NCBI RefSeq assembly: GCF_030129945.1
Contig: NZ_JARRAF010000002.1
Span: 124,001-188,000 of the forward strand
DNA: 64,000 nt
Direction: 5' to 3'
Source: Parachitinimonas caeni
Lineage (GTDB): Bacteria > Pseudomonadota > Gammaproteobacteria > Burkholderiales > Chitinimonadaceae
In this document: piece after piece, positions 53,436 through 62,429 of the stretch
Layout of the letters: the number at the start of each line of letters is the position of its first letter
How positions within the stretch are numbered: position 1 is the first letter of the stretch
Translations under genes and position numbers: made by a program
Notes under the pieces: model-generated
Databases searched by the model: none
What the model was told of the DNA's origin: nothing
The model's input: only the letters and a program-made list of their open reading frames with translations

Positions 53436-53477
53436 ATGGGATTTGCGGCCGGCATTCGCCGCGTCGCAAATCCCCAT
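53436..53477 (+). terminator. Long hairpin after ilvD (possible terminator or leader structure)
   Basis: ATGGGATTTGCG pairs with CGCAAATCCCCAT (one bulged C), with an inner GCGGC/GCCGC pair. No T-run follows, so termination on the plus strand would be weak. It lies 109 nt before the next gene. Confidence 0.45.
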
Positions 53478-53585
53478 CAAGTCAACTATTCTGGCAACAA
53501 TACCGATTTGTGGCCTCGACGCTTGCTTGGCAATGGTCACTCCGGCAGCCTACTGCGCCCAACAATCAAACAGGATCATCCTTCC

Positions 53586-55097
53586 ATGGACTGGAACCAG
53601 ACCGCCAACCAGTTTCTTGATGCCTATGCCAACCAGCGCGAAGTCGAGGGGGGTGTCTTGTTTTTCAAGGCATTGCAGCAAGCTCGACTAGATTACACCC
53701 CAGAAAGCCTGGACAGGCTGGACGCCTTGCTGGACCAGATCCGAGAAAAAGCGCCGCTCTCTTCCGATGACTTTTTCAGCAAGATTCCCCAACGCAACTT
53801 TGCCCTGCTGATTACGTTCTACATTGGTGAGTATCTGGCACGACGCATTGGCCAACCACTGGATTGGGCTGACTATGAGCAGACCATGGCCAGACAGCCA
53901 GCCAGCTTCAAGATGGACCCCGGCTTTTTCTCGTATGTGATCGGCTACACGCACGGTGCGCTGTGCATGCCGCTTTCTTATCTGGCTCGACGGCTATTCT
54001 TGCCAGACCAGATGCAACCCGCCCGTGACTTTGTGGTTTCAATGCTGGACGTGGTGCAATCGCAACAGCGCCGAGACCCCAATGCCTGGCCCGCCGTCAT
54101 GCTCAGATTGTTTGCCGAGAATGACTATATCGAGGGCAATCTCTCGTTCAGGCAGGCGTTGGGGCGCCTCCATCTCGACTACTCGCTGCAAAGCCTGGAA
54201 CGGCTGGATGCCCTACTCAAGCGGATACGCGCCGAATTGCAGCCGGACTATGTCGAGTTTGTGAACAAGCCGGAAAGCGCCAACTTTGTGCATCTGTTGG
54301 CCTACTACTTCGCGGCCACCGTCGCGCGACACGGCCCCTATCCGCAAAAATGGCTGGCCTACCAGCAGGCAGTCCAGATGGGGGCATCATTACCCGCCGC
54401 GTTTGAAACCACCCATGTCTGCCTGCTTGGGCATGCCTTGTATACCCCGTTAGCCACCATAACCAGCGCACTGTTTGATGACGACCCGGACAATGGCCTC
54501 GCCAGGCAGGCCGCAGCCATCCTGCACGAAAACACCGATCGATTGGTCATCGTCCCGCAGCCCGGCGGACAGTCCGCGCCAGCTGGCTCGCCGTTTCCGG
54601 ATGGGCTGATCAAAGCCTTCGAGCAACTTGGCTGGATGGCGGCATTCGGCATTTTCATGGCAGCTGGCGGGCAAGCCATTTCGCCTACCTTGCTGCGGCC
54701 CGGCGCCAATGATGAGAATGTCCTCGTTAGCGACCCCTTCTCGAACCCGGATGAGCTGATGGAGAACTATCACCAGCAGCTTGCCAGCAACCCGCACCAG
54801 TTGCCGTTTCAGGTGCTGATCTATGACGCCTACGGTTATTTGCCCACCGGCCGCACCGACTCCGCGATACTGGAACTGGTCGCCTACCACCCCAAACCGG
54901 CAAAACTGACCTTAAGCGTGCCTTACCGAGCGGCCAACCGGCAAAGCGGCTTTCGCATTCATGCACCCGTTTTGTTGGGAAGCTCGTTATCCGACGAATT
55001 TAACGCCGATATTTTCGCGCATATTTATCGGGGAATTTACAGCTTCCAGAATAACGAATTCCACTGGGACAATATCCTGGGTTTCAACGACGCCTAA
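53586..55097 (+). CDS. Protein of unknown function with an internal duplication
   Basis: This is a 503-aa protein without signal peptide or clear membrane spans; I recognise no family. Two related segments are visible. The first (about 20-140) contains EGGVLFFKALQQARLDYTPE and ESLDRLDALLDQIREK. The second (about 185-305) contains EGNLSFRQALGRLHLDYSLQ and QSLERLDALLKRIRAE. Both end with a hydrophobic stretch after a DW/KW-Y segment. The last 150 residues form a separate part (VLIYDAYGYLPTGRTDSAIL). It is flanked by hairpins on both sides, so it may be a single-gene unit. Its role is unknown. Confidence 0.7.
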   Translation: MDWNQTANQFLDAYANQREVEGGVLFFKALQQARLDYTPESLDRLDALLDQIREKAPLSSDDFFSKIPQRNFALLITFYIGEYLARRIGQPLDWADYEQTMARQPASFKMDPGFFSYVIGYTHGALCMPLSYLARRLFLPDQMQPARDFVVSMLDVVQSQQRRDPNAWPAVMLRLFAENDYIEGNLSFRQALGRLHLDYSLQSLERLDALLKRIRAELQPDYVEFVNKPESANFVHLLAYYFAATVARHGPYPQKWLAYQQAVQMGASLPAAFETTHVCLLGHALYTPLATITSALFDDDPDNGLARQAAAILHENTDRLVIVPQPGGQSAPAGSPFPDGLIKAFEQLGWMAAFGIFMAAGGQAISPTLLRPGANDENVLVSDPFSNPDELMENYHQQLASNPHQLPFQVLIYDAYGYLPTGRTDSAILELVAYHPKPAKLTLSVPYRAANRQSGFRIHAPVLLGSSLSDEFNADIFAHIYRGIYSFQNNEFHWDNILGFNDA

Positions 55098-55113
55098 TCT
55101 ACATACTTGCCGC

Positions 55114-55145
55114 CGGCATGGCGCAGCGACCTATTCGCCATGCCG
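55114..55145 (+). terminator. Intrinsic-type terminator
   Basis: A perfect 10-bp stem (CGGCATGGCG / CGCCATGCCG) with a 12-nt loop is followed by a T-rich tract (ATTCTGAATATTTCTTTC). It lies 16 nt after the stop of the duplicated-domain gene. Confidence 0.6.
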
Positions 55146-55207
55146 ATTCTGAATATTTCTTTCTCCTCAGGCTGGTAGTGCCATCTGCTTTGGGCTATAT
55201 CGGGTAA

Positions 55208-55924
55208 ATGAAGCGATTCGCCTTGCTCACCGTAGCCTGCACCCTGCTGGCCCATCCTGTATTGCAGGCGGCGGAGTTACGGGTATTGCTTAAAGAAAAG
55301 CAATTAAAAGATGTGGCTGCACTGTCTATCGACAATTTCCAGCGCGAGCTCGGAAGATTACTGGCCGCCCGCAGCCACCGTGAAGCCCGGTTTATCACCC
55401 TGCCGCGCAAACGCCTGCCACTGGCGCTGGAAAATGGCGATGCAGATATTTTGTGTGGCTATATTCCGGAATGGCTGCCAGGACATTTTGATTGGAGTAT
55501 CGGCTTTATTGATGTCGCGGATGTCATCATCAGCGAGCCTCGCACCCCGGCCCCCAAAGCTATTGAGGATTTGGCCGACAAGCGGGTCGGTACGATTCTG
55601 GGTTATGCATATCCCGAAGTTGAAAAGAAGCTGGGCAAGAAATTCATTCGGGATGATAGTTTCAACGCGGCATCGAATATACAGAAACTACGGGCAGGGC
55701 GTTATGACTATGCCATCATGAGTGCCTCATCACTGGAATTTCACAAACTGACCAGCGACCCACCCTTACCACTCAATCCACCGCTTTATATCAACAATAT
55801 CAAGTCGCAATGTGCCATTTCACGCCAGGGCAATATCACCCTCCAGGAAATCAATCATGTCATTAATGAAATCCTGAATGATGGCAGTTATGCAAAACTG
55901 CTTGAACAATCCCCCCTGCGTTAA
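55208..55924 (+). CDS. Periplasmic solute-binding protein (SBP_bac_3-like)
   Basis: This is a 238-aa protein with a signal peptide (1-21, ending QAA). The body has the type II periplasmic binding-protein layout. FITLPRKRLPLALENGDADIL is a typical ligand-site region, and ADKRVGTILGYAYPEVEKKLG begins the second lobe. No permease or ATPase gene is nearby, so it is an orphan. Amino-acid-like ligands are common in this family; none can be predicted. It lies about 60 nt after a terminator. Confidence 0.78.
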   Translation: MKRFALLTVACTLLAHPVLQAAELRVLLKEKQLKDVAALSIDNFQRELGRLLAARSHREARFITLPRKRLPLALENGDADILCGYIPEWLPGHFDWSIGFIDVADVIISEPRTPAPKAIEDLADKRVGTILGYAYPEVEKKLGKKFIRDDSFNAASNIQKLRAGRYDYAIMSASSLEFHKLTSDPPLPLNPPLYINNIKSQCAISRQGNITLQEINHVINEILNDGSYAKLLEQSPLR

Positions 55925-56103
55925 TTCGTCTATTCCCCTCGCCATTTCTGTTTTTAATTTACGCTATAAAACAAACCTGCCATAGCGAGATATTTGGTAG
56001 CAATATCCATGTCCGCTTTTTAAGAATAGACTTCTGAAAAATACCCATTGCTCCGCTTGGGAACGCGCCAGACCAGGCGCCCTCCCGTCTCAGCACAGTT
56101 TCT

Positions 56104-57324
56104 CTACCGTCTGCCCAATAAACCGCTAAAGGCTCGCTGCTGCAAGCCAATGGCGAGGATGCCGGCCACGCCACAGGCATACCAGACCGCGTTGCCGCCG
56201 AAATGCGCATAAATCTGGGTGCCAATAGCCGGTGCCAGAAAGCCGCGCCCACCCCAGACCGCTGCGTATAAACCGAAGTAATGACCGCTGCGGCCAGTTT
56301 CAGCCCGTCGCATCACCAGTGCCTGCTGTTGCGGCATCAGCAGAAGCTCGCCGGTCGTCCAGATGAGGGTGGTTAGCGTCAAGTAGAGCGCACCTCGCCC
56401 AAATGGCAGCAGGAAGAAGCCACCCGTTAGCATGGCCGCACCCAGCATGGCGTTGAGGCGATAGCCAAAGCGATCAGTCCAGACGGTCAGCGGAATCTGC
56501 AGCAAGCCAACCATCAAGCCATTCAGGCTGTACATATAGCCGACCCAGATCGGGCTTAGCTGGTAAGCCATGCGCAGATAGGCACCATAGGTGCTGTAAA
56601 ACTGGTCGTAGATAATGGCAAGGATAAGCGCCGACGCCAGCAATAGCAGGAAAGGGCCATCTTGATAGGGCAGACGGCCGGCCTGCTGCTGGCTGCCCGC
56701 CTGACTGACGGCAGGCGCCGGCAAATGGCGCAGCAGCCGGTAGAGCAGCGTTGCCGCCAGCAAAGAGCTACAGCCGTCAGCGAGAAAGATCCAGCCATAA
56801 CCCACCGAGGCCAGCCAGCCGCTAACCAGACCGGCCACGCCAACGCCCAGGTTCAGAGCAGCCCTGACGGTTGCCTGTGCGCGTCGCCGTTGGTGCTCGG
56901 CAGAGACTTCCATGATCAACCGCTGATTGAGCGGCCGAAAGCCGCCATCGAGCAGCCCCCCTGTCAGTAACAGCGTCCCGATCAACCAGATCGGTTCTGC
57001 GGCCCCGAGAGCCAGCAGACTGAGGCCACTGCCGGCCAGCACCGCAATGATCAGGCGACGGGTTGGCAGCCGATCGCTGAGAATCCCCATCAGATACCCA
57101 CCGGCGAACACACCGGCACCATACAAGGCTAGCAGGAAGCCGACTGTCGTCAGTGGAATGCCGCGTGCTTCGTGCAGATACAGGGCAAAGAAAGCTTTGG
57201 CCGCACCGCCCACGCGGTTGATGAATACGGAGAGGGCCAGGCCATGAATGGCGGGAGGAAGAGATTCGACGTAACGTCCGATAGCGGACAACAGGGGTGA
57301 CTGGCGCAGGGAAGTGAGGTTCAA
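56104..57324 (-). CDS. MFS transporter
   Basis: This is a 406-aa protein with 12 hydrophobic segments. The loop-2 type motif GGYLMGILSDRLPTRRLII is near 74-92, as in major facilitator antiporters. It may export drugs or metabolites. The start is TTG at 57324, with AAGGA 6 nt before. It converges with the solute-binding gene and diverges from the alkyltransferase-like gene. The 179-nt gap after its stop shows only a short GCGCC/GGCGC repeat. No substrate can be assigned. Confidence 0.85.
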   Translation of the reverse strand: MNLTSLRQSPLLSAIGRYVESLPPAIHGLALSVFINRVGGAAKAFFALYLHEARGIPLTTVGFLLALYGAGVFAGGYLMGILSDRLPTRRLIIAVLAGSGLSLLALGAAEPIWLIGTLLLTGGLLDGGFRPLNQRLIMEVSAEHQRRRAQATVRAALNLGVGVAGLVSGWLASVGYGWIFLADGCSSLLAATLLYRLLRHLPAPAVSQAGSQQQAGRLPYQDGPFLLLLASALILAIIYDQFYSTYGAYLRMAYQLSPIWVGYMYSLNGLMVGLLQIPLTVWTDRFGYRLNAMLGAAMLTGGFFLLPFGRGALYLTLTTLIWTTGELLLMPQQQALVMRRAETGRSGHYFGLYAAVWGGRGFLAPAIGTQIYAHFGGNAVWYACGVAGILAIGLQQRAFSGLLGRR

Positions 57325-57477
57325 TCAGGGTCCTTGTCGAGTGGGAAAAGTGTTCGACCTCTGTTTGAGTTGGCTGAAAATACAGGGTCTTATAAGGCCG
57401 ACCACGCTAATTTCGTCAAGTTCCCGAGTTTTTAGGATTATCCAACTTTCCAAGTTCGCAAGATTTAATCACCCGCC

Positions 57478-57804
57478 ATGAAACCGACACCCAAGCTCAG
57501 CCCTCTGCATACGCGCTTGCTCGCCATCGTGGCCGGCATTCCCTCTGGTTGGGTAATGAGTTATGGCAGTGTGGCCCGCGCCGCTGGCTTGCCCCGGCAT
57601 GCCCGCCATGTTGCAGTGGCTTTGAAAGCCGCCCCCACAGAACGGGAGATCCCTTGGTGGCGAGTGGTGAACAGCGAAGGACGCATCAGCCCACGTGGGC
57701 TGGATGGGAGTGATGATCTGCAACGAATTCTGCTGGAAGCCGAAGGCATCATCTTTGATGCCTCCGGCCGGGTGGATCTGGCGAGGTTTGGCTGGGGTGG
57801 CTAA
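57478..57804 (+). CDS. Alkyltransferase-like protein (ATL, MGMT family without the Cys)
   Basis: This is a 108-aa protein similar to the C-terminal domain of O6-alkylguanine-DNA alkyltransferase. GWVMSYGSVARAAGLP holds the DNA-binding helix, and ARHVAVALKAAP the Arg-finger helix. The active-site PCHRV of MGMT is PWWRV here, with Trp replacing Cys. ATL proteins bind alkylated guanine and flag it for nucleotide excision repair. It is divergent from the MFS gene and lies 31 nt before the convergent efflux lipoprotein gene. Confidence 0.9.
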   Translation: MKPTPKLSPLHTRLLAIVAGIPSGWVMSYGSVARAAGLPRHARHVAVALKAAPTEREIPWWRVVNSEGRISPRGLDGSDDLQRILLEAEGIIFDASGRVDLARFGWGG

Positions 57805-57835
57805 TCTCCCCAGCCATTCCTTCACTACTTCATAT

Positions 57836-59251
57836 TTACTCCAGCTTGCCGCTCCAGCCCCCGCCCAGCGCCTGGTAGACATCCACCAGTGCTGTCAGCC
57901 GGTCACGCAAGGCATTGTCACGCTCGTACTCTGCGCCAAGCCGGCCGCTCTCGGCTTCGAGCAAGGCCAGCCGGTCAATCACCCCTTGCTTGAATCGCAG
58001 CTGCGCCAGCTGATCCAGCCTCTGCTGGCTCTGCAGACGCTTCTCGGCCTCGCGCCAGCTGTCGCGACTGCTGCGATGCTGGGTCAGTGCCGACAGGGCA
58101 TCGGTATAGGCAGAACGCGCCACTTGCTGATAGCGCAACTCGGCTTGACGCTTGTTGGCTTCAGCCGCATCCACCTGGGCGCCGATCCGCACAAAGCCAG
58201 TCAGTGGCTGGCTGACAGCGGCCGCCACATTCCAGGTGCGGGCCGCCGACTTCAGCACATCAGACAGCGAGGCGCTCTCGCCACCCAGAAAGCCTGTGAG
58301 GCTCAGACTAGGGAAGTAGCGGCGGCGGGCCTCTGCCACCCCTGCATCAGCCGCCGCATAGTCTGCCTCGGCAGCTCGCACATCGGGCCGCCGTTGCAGC
58401 AGGTCGGAAGGCAGGCCGGCGGGGATCTCTGCCGTTCCCGCGTAGCGCTCGAAGCCGGTAGCCCGGTCTGGCTTGGCTTCAACGATCTGGCGGGGGGAGC
58501 GCCCCAGCAGTCCGGCCAGCGCCAGCTCGGCCTTATCCCGCCCGGACGCCAGTTGCGCCCGATTGCCGCTGGCTTGCGCCAAGGCCTGTTCGGCGGCTTC
58601 GAGGCTGTCCGGACCATCCAATCCGGCGGCGCGCCGCTTCTGGCGAAGTGTCCGCAGCTCCTGACGAATCGCCAGATGCCGCTCAGCCATCTGCAGCTGC
58701 CGGTCCAGGCTCAGTAGCGTGAAATAGCTGCGCACTACGGCCGCCGCCACCATGGCTCGGCCAGCTTCCTGGTTGTAGCGACTGGCGTTGACGGTCTGCT
58801 CGGCCATCATGCGGCCAGCCGCCACCCGTCCCCACAGGTCCAGTTCATAGGACATTGCCAGACCCAGGCGATAGGTATTGGTTGCGACTGGCGCGCCAGG
58901 CTGGCGTGGCTGGTCGGTGGCCTGGCTCGATGAGTTACGGCTGGCACTGCCCGTGGCATTGACTTCGGGGTAGAGCGCACTGGTGGCCAGTGCCAGACTG
59001 GCACGCGCGGCCTGAACCCGCTCACTGGCCAGCAAAACGTCACTGTTATGTGCCAGCGCTTCGTCGATCAGCTTATCGAGTTGCGGGTCGGCAAAGCTCA
59101 GCCACCACCGGTCAAGCTCGGCAGGTGCCGGCTTGGCCGGCTGGCTGGGTAACTCAAGCGCTGGCGGTTTGGCCGGCTGGCTGGCACAGGCCGACAGGCC
59201 AAGCGCCACCACAACCGCCAACACCACAGGAATCAGATTCGGTTTAGCCAT
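57836..59251 (-). CDS. RND efflux outer-membrane lipoprotein (OprM/NodT)
   Basis: This is a 471-aa outer-membrane factor with lipobox LSAC (about 18-21), so the mature N-terminus would be a lipidated Cys. Helical repeat regions LDKLIDEALAHNSDVLLASE and VQAARASLALATSALYPEV are the first half of the duplicated outer-membrane-efflux fold. LLQRRPDVRAAEADYAAADAGVAEARRRYFPSL-type sequence near 305 is the second. ATG 59251 overlaps the pump gene's stop by 8 nt (ATGGCTAA), so the two are co-translated. It forms the exit duct of the three-part pump. Confidence 0.93.
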   Translation of the reverse strand: MAKPNLIPVVLAVVVALGLSACASQPAKPPALELPSQPAKPAPAELDRWWLSFADPQLDKLIDEALAHNSDVLLASERVQAARASLALATSALYPEVNATGSASRNSSSQATDQPRQPGAPVATNTYRLGLAMSYELDLWGRVAAGRMMAEQTVNASRYNQEAGRAMVAAAVVRSYFTLLSLDRQLQMAERHLAIRQELRTLRQKRRAAGLDGPDSLEAAEQALAQASGNRAQLASGRDKAELALAGLLGRSPRQIVEAKPDRATGFERYAGTAEIPAGLPSDLLQRRPDVRAAEADYAAADAGVAEARRRYFPSLSLTGFLGGESASLSDVLKSAARTWNVAAAVSQPLTGFVRIGAQVDAAEANKRQAELRYQQVARSAYTDALSALTQHRSSRDSWREAEKRLQSQQRLDQLAQLRFKQGVIDRLALLEAESGRLGAEYERDNALRDRLTALVDVYQALGGGWSGKLE

Positions 59252-62200
59252 GACGATGTGCCTCCTGCGTATCCACGATGCCATCGGTCGGTGGCGGCAC
59301 CAGCTCATCGGGTGGCGTTGACAGACGGCGGTAGACGATCAACTTGTAAAACAGCGGAATGAAAAACACCGCCAGGAAGGTCGCAGCCAGCATGCCGCCC
59401 ATAACCCCTGTGCCCACCGAAGTCCGCGCCCCGGCGCCCGCCCCGTGGCTGATCGCCAGAGGCAATACCCCCAGAATGAAGGCCATCGAAGTCATGATGA
59501 TGGGGCGGAAGCGCAGACGAGCGGCTTCAATCGCGGCGGCAGCCGGCGGATAGCCTTCGTGGTGCTTCATCACCGCATATTCGACGATCAGAATCGCGTT
59601 TTTGGCCGCCAGGCCCAGCAACGTCACCAGACCGATCTGAAAGTACACATCGTTACTGAAGCCGCGCAGTTTCACCGCCAGCAGCGAGCCAAACACCCCA
59701 AACGGCATGGCCAGCAGAATCGACAGCGGTAGCGACCACTTCTCGTACTGCGCCGCCAGGATCAGGAACACCATCACCACCGCCGCACCCAAGGCAATGG
59801 CGGAAGCGTTGCTGATTTTCTTTTCCTGGAAAGCAGCACCCGTCCACTCGAAGCTGATGTCCGGCGGCAGCACCTGTTTGGCCAGCTTTTCGAACTCGGC
59901 AATGGCCTGGCCCGAAGAATGGCCCGGGGCTGGGCCGCCCAGCAGCTTCACAGCCGGCAGGTTGTTGTAACGCTCCATCACATCCGGACCAGCGCTGTAC
60001 TGCACCTTGGCAAAGGCCGACAAGGGCACCATCTCGCCACGCTGGCTGCGCACGTAGATGCGGCCAATGTCTTCCGGCCGTTTGCGATAAGGCGCATCGG
60101 CACTCATCAGCACCTGCCAGGCACGACCGTATTTATTGAAGTCGTTGACGTAGAACGTCCCCAAAGTGCCGGCCAGCGTGGTAAAGGCATCGTCGAGGCG
60201 AATACCCAACGACTTGGCCCGATCCCGGTCAACATCGACATAGAGCTGTGGCGCATTGGCCTTCCACAGTGTTTGCACACCGTGGCGGTCACCCCCGCTC
60301 AGCACCGGATTCTTCATCGACGCACCGATCATGGCGCCGGTTGCAGCCGCCAGTGCCTTGGCCCCCCCCTCACCCCGGTTTTGCAGGTAAACGGTAAAGC
60401 CGCCGGTGTTGTCGAGGCCAAAGATGGCTGGCGGCGCAAAGCCAATCACCAGTGCATCCTTGATGCCGGCAGTCTTCATGAAGAATTCGCCGACCAGCTC
60501 GTTCACGGTCACCTTGCGCTCATCCCAATGCTTCTGGGTGACAAAGATGGTTGCGGCGTTGTTTTTGAAGCCGCCGCCAATAAAGTCCATACCAGCAAAG
60601 GCAATCACGTGCTCGTTAGCCGGGTTGGACCGGATCGCTGCGGTAACCTGCTCCAGCACCTTGTCGGTCCGTTGCAGCGACGCGCCATCAGGCAGGAACA
60701 CCGCACCGATGTAGTAACCCTGGTCTTCATCCGGCACCAGCGAACCCGGCGTCACCCGCCACATTGCTGCCGCCAGCGCCACCATGCCGAGGAACAACAT
60801 AATCCCGAGCAAAGAGCGCTTCATCAGGAAGGTCACGCCACCGATATAGCGGCCGGTCATGCGGTGGAACCAGTCGTTGAACCAGAGGAAGAAGCGGGCG
60901 GTCTGCTTGTGCTCACGCTTGAGAATCAGCACGCACAGCGCGGGGGTCATGGTCAGCGCACAAACACCGGACAGCACCACGGCAATCGAGATCGTCACTG
61001 CAAACTGGCGATACAACTCACCGGTGAGGCCGCCCAAAAAGGCGATCGGCACGAATACCGCACACAACACCAGCACAATGGCAATCACCGGGCCGGTCAC
61101 TTCCTTCATCGCCTGCAGGGCGGCTTCCCGAGCGGGCAGATGTTGTTCGTGCATGATCCGCTCGACGTTTTCCAGCACCACGATGGCGTCATCCACCACG
61201 ATACCGATCGCCAGCACCATGCCGAACAAGGTCAGGGTGTTGATCGAATAGCCCAGCAGATGCAGCCCTGCAAAGGTGCCAATCAGTGACACCGGCACCG
61301 CCAGCGTCGGGATCAGCGTCGCCCGCCAGTTCTGCAGGAACAGGAACACCACCAGGAATACCAGCACCATGGCTTCGCCCAGTGTCTTCACCACTTCATG
61401 GATCGACACTTCAACGAAGCGCGTCGTGTCATACGGCACGGCATAGCTCAGGCCCTGCGGGAAGCGTGCCGACAGGCCAGTCAGCGCCGTCTTCACATCG
61501 TTTGCCACATCCAGCGCATTGGCGCCGGGCTGCAGGAAAATCCCCATCAGCACGGCCGGCTTGCCGTTGTAAGTACCGTTGAAGTCGTTGTCACGCGAGC
61601 CGAGTTCAAGCCGTGCCACGTCCTTCAAACGCAGCTTGCTGCCGTCCGGATTGCTGCGGACGATGATGTTCTCGAACTCTTCGGGCGAATTGAGACGTCC
61701 CTTGGTGGTAATGGTGTAGACCAGTTCCTGATTGCCACCATTGGGCGATTGCCCGATCTTGCCGGCCGCAAACTGCGCGTTCTGCTCGGCAATGGCCCCC
61801 GCCACATCCTGCACCGTGACCTTCAGCTGAGTCATGCGGTCGGGCTTGAGCCAGACACGCATGGCGTAATCCTTGGCACCAAAGATCTGCACATTGGTGG
61901 TACCGGGGATCTTCTTGATCTCATCCAGCACGTTCAGGGTGACGTAGTTGGAAGTGAACAAGTCGGTGTACTTGCCTTCTGGCGAATAGAACGCCAACAC
62001 CTGCAGGAAAGCCGACGAGCCCTTCTCGACCGTCACGCCCTGCCGCCGCACTTCTTCCGGCAAGCGCGCATCGGCCTGCTTGACGCGGTTGTTCACGTCC
62101 ACTGCGGCCTTGTCCACATCCGTGCCGATTTCAAAGGTCACGGCGATCTCGACCGCACCATTCGAGGTCGAGGTCGAGTTCATATACATCATGCCCTCAA

Positions 62201-62417
62201 TGCCGGTCAGAGCATTTTCGATGGGCGCCGCCACCGTCTCCGCAATCGTTTCCGCCGAAGCACCGGGGTAGAAGGCGCGAACCTGCACCACAGGCGGCGA
62301 AATATCGGGATACTGGGCAATCGGCAAGACACGCATCGCCGCCAGACCCGCCAAAACCATGAAAATGGAAATGACGAAGGCGAAGATCGGTCGATCGATA
62401 AAGAAACGAGAAAACAT
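59244..62417 (-). CDS. RND efflux pump, HAE1 family (AcrB/MexB-like)
   Basis: This is a 1057-aa inner-membrane proton/drug antiporter. FFIDRPIFAFVISIFMVL is the N-terminal span typical of AcrB. The proton-relay Asp pair is in GIVVDDAIVVLENVER near 406, and the duplicated second half ends with LGLAAKNAILIVEYAV near 945. The periplasmic docking and porter domains have the usual length. Such pumps remove hydrophobic drugs and detergents. It is the second gene of the adaptor-pump-outer-membrane-factor operon. Confidence 0.96.
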   Translation of the reverse strand: MFSRFFIDRPIFAFVISIFMVLAGLAAMRVLPIAQYPDISPPVVQVRAFYPGASAETIAETVAAPIENALTGIEGMMYMNSTSTSNGAVEIAVTFEIGTDVDKAAVDVNNRVKQADARLPEEVRRQGVTVEKGSSAFLQVLAFYSPEGKYTDLFTSNYVTLNVLDEIKKIPGTTNVQIFGAKDYAMRVWLKPDRMTQLKVTVQDVAGAIAEQNAQFAAGKIGQSPNGGNQELVYTITTKGRLNSPEEFENIIVRSNPDGSKLRLKDVARLELGSRDNDFNGTYNGKPAVLMGIFLQPGANALDVANDVKTALTGLSARFPQGLSYAVPYDTTRFVEVSIHEVVKTLGEAMVLVFLVVFLFLQNWRATLIPTLAVPVSLIGTFAGLHLLGYSINTLTLFGMVLAIGIVVDDAIVVLENVERIMHEQHLPAREAALQAMKEVTGPVIAIVLVLCAVFVPIAFLGGLTGELYRQFAVTISIAVVLSGVCALTMTPALCVLILKREHKQTARFFLWFNDWFHRMTGRYIGGVTFLMKRSLLGIMLFLGMVALAAAMWRVTPGSLVPDEDQGYYIGAVFLPDGASLQRTDKVLEQVTAAIRSNPANEHVIAFAGMDFIGGGFKNNAATIFVTQKHWDERKVTVNELVGEFFMKTAGIKDALVIGFAPPAIFGLDNTGGFTVYLQNRGEGGAKALAAATGAMIGASMKNPVLSGGDRHGVQTLWKANAPQLYVDVDRDRAKSLGIRLDDAFTTLAGTLGTFYVNDFNKYGRAWQVLMSADAPYRKRPEDIGRIYVRSQRGEMVPLSAFAKVQYSAGPDVMERYNNLPAVKLLGGPAPGHSSGQAIAEFEKLAKQVLPPDISFEWTGAAFQEKKISNASAIALGAAVVMVFLILAAQYEKWSLPLSILLAMPFGVFGSLLAVKLRGFSNDVYFQIGLVTLLGLAAKNAILIVEYAVMKHHEGYPPAAAAIEAARLRFRPIIMTSMAFILGVLPLAISHGAGAGARTSVGTGVMGGMLAATFLAVFFIPLFYKLIVYRRLSTPPDELVPPPTDGIVDTQEAHRHG

Positions 62418-62429
62418 GCAGCCCCCCGC

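Noticed and set aside
52325..53455. 376-codon open frame antisense to ilvD
   Set aside because: It lies fully within a clear ilvD gene and has no recognisable domain; a GC-rich codon shadow.
59919..61289. 456-codon open frame antisense to the RND pump gene
   Set aside because: It is His/Gln/Arg-rich with no fold-like pattern, as expected from the complement of a membrane-protein gene.
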